The position numbers and the translations under genes are program-made. Positions 63,501 to 64,000 of a DNA stretch of 64,000 nucleotides are shown here, one piece after another (positions within the stretch are counted from its first letter, which is position 1; each line of letters starts with the position of its first letter). Source of the stretch: Sinomicrobium pectinilyticum (GTDB taxonomy: Bacteria; Bacteroidota; Bacteroidia; Flavobacteriales; Flavobacteriaceae); NCBI RefSeq assembly GCF_003725735.1, contig NZ_RJTM01000011.1, positions 1 to 64,000 on the forward strand, written 5' to 3'. Below the pieces are notes generated by a model. The model was not told the origin of the DNA. It made no database searches and saw only the letters and a list, made by a program, of their open reading frames with translations.

Positions 63501-64000
63501 ATGTCTGATAAGCCATTTCATTTTAAAGAATTTTCCCTGTCCCAGGACAAATGCGCCATGAAAGTAGGGACTGATGGTGTGCTGCTAGGTGCATGGGCCG
63601 ATATCTCCGGAAACCCTTTTTCCATCCTGGATATAGGAGCGGGTACGGGACTGATAGCACTAATGCTGGCACAACGCAGCGGTGCGGAGCTGATAGATGC
63701 CCTGGAGATAGATGAGGCAGCATATGAACAGTGTATGGAAAATTTTGAAAATTCACCGTGGAACGATCGGTTGTTTTGCTATCATGCTTCACTGGATGAG
63801 TTTGCGGAAGAAATAGAAGATACTTATGACCTTATAGTCTCCAACCCTCCCTTTTTTACAGAGAACGTCCCTTCCGGCTATAGGCAAAGGGATATGGCAC
63901 GGGCCGCGATTTCCCTTCCTTTCGAAGAATTGCTGGAATCCGTATCCCGGTTACTTTCCGGAGAAGGCAGTTTCCATGTTATCCTCCCTTATAAAGAAGA
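63501..64000 (+). CDS. trmN6: tRNA1(Val) adenine-N6 methyltransferase TrmN6 (truncated by window edge)
   Basis: Starts at ATG 63501 and runs off the right edge, so only about 166 of about 235 residues are visible. The class I SAM-binding motif LDIGAGTGLIALMLAQ (about 52-67) and the N6-adenine catalytic SNPPFF are present, plus the family opening FHFKEFSLSQDKCAMKVGTDG. It methylates A37 of tRNA1(Val). It lies 90 bases after rimM on the same strand. Confidence 0.9.
   Translation, partial: MSDKPFHFKEFSLSQDKCAMKVGTDGVLLGAWADISGNPFSILDIGAGTGLIALMLAQRSGAELIDALEIDEAAYEQCMENFENSPWNDRLFCYHASLDEFAEEIEDTYDLIVSNPPFFTENVPSGYRQRDMARAAISLPFEELLESVSRLLSGEGSFHVILPYKE

Overview
The window is chromosomal DNA of a Bacteroidota species, most likely family Flavobacteriaceae. 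The evidence is: two secreted proteins with C-terminal type IX secretion (T9SS) sorting domains; a TonB-dependent receptor with a carboxypeptidase-like N-terminal domain; families nearly restricted to Bacteroidota (DUF4286, DUF5689, PNGase F-like, TssD/Hcp of the Bacteroidota type, S23/four-helix bundle proteins, DUF6660-like); a long acidic/Ala tail on ribosomal protein S16; an atpD-atpC pair separated from the rest of the ATP synthase genes; and at least thirteen exact matches to the Bacteroidota -7 promoter element TAnnTTTG just upstream of genes. By eye the base composition is mid-40s % G+C. No rRNA, tRNA, CRISPR array or intact insertion sequence was seen.

Layout. 1-340: a REP-like palindrome and a decayed four-helix bundle gene. 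341-4053: sufS, prs, rplY/ctc and pth. 4090-13730: a 9.6 kb minus-strand block of two very large paralogous secreted metalloproteases, each followed by a surface lipoprotein, lying between pth and ribF. 13968-22245: ribF, a vitamin K-dependent carboxylase homologue, serS, a TPR protein, DUF4286, rsmA and mgtE. 22253-26303: a tiny ORF, murI, a 2OG-Fe(II) oxygenase, queD, lpxH and a small conserved protein. 26483-30534: a compact minus-strand unit osmC / PNGase F-like / recJ. 30726-33235: a lipoprotein, then atpD-atpC. 33319-36167: tyrosine catabolism (hmgA, hppD), with an S23/four-helix bundle gene between direct repeats wedged into it. 36500-42718: a divalent-metal efflux operon (DUF6660-like, CzcA fused to a TolC-type channel, CzcB). 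42807-43724: two orphan TssD/Hcp genes. 43925-49859: a secreted nuclease-family enzyme divergent from a TonB receptor plus DUF5689/lamin-tail lipoprotein. 49915-58516: omega-amidase, Ig-like lipoprotein, comF, glyS, PA0069-type radical SAM, lipoprotein, HD hydrolase and acyl-ACP desaturase. 58524-64000: plsC, ABC ATPase, TM2 protein, D-2-hydroxyacid dehydrogenase, rpsP, rimM and a truncated trmN6.

How the genes work together. Most of the window is housekeeping: translation (serS, glyS, rplY, pth, rpsP, rimM, rsmA, trmN6), nucleotide, cofactor and envelope synthesis (prs, ribF, queD, murI, lpxH, plsC/desaturase) and energy (atpDC). Interleaved accessory parts point to a surface-active, polymer-degrading marine or soil lifestyle: T9SS proteases, a PNGase F-like deglycosylation protein, a TonB/lipoprotein/nuclease cluster probably scavenging phosphate or nucleic acid, and metal efflux.

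The best second-look items are: (i) the S23/four-helix bundle gene flanked by 28-bp direct repeats inside the hmgA-hppD unit, together with a decayed relative at the left edge; (ii) a REP-like palindromic unit read in frame inside hmgA; (iii) the CzcA-TolC fusion with a complete internal signal peptide and internal ATG; (iv) the duplicated protease/lipoprotein block; (v) the carboxylase homologue with the catalytic-lysine context conserved; and (vi) the orphan Hcp pair. No wholly new multi-gene system could be demonstrated from sequence alone.
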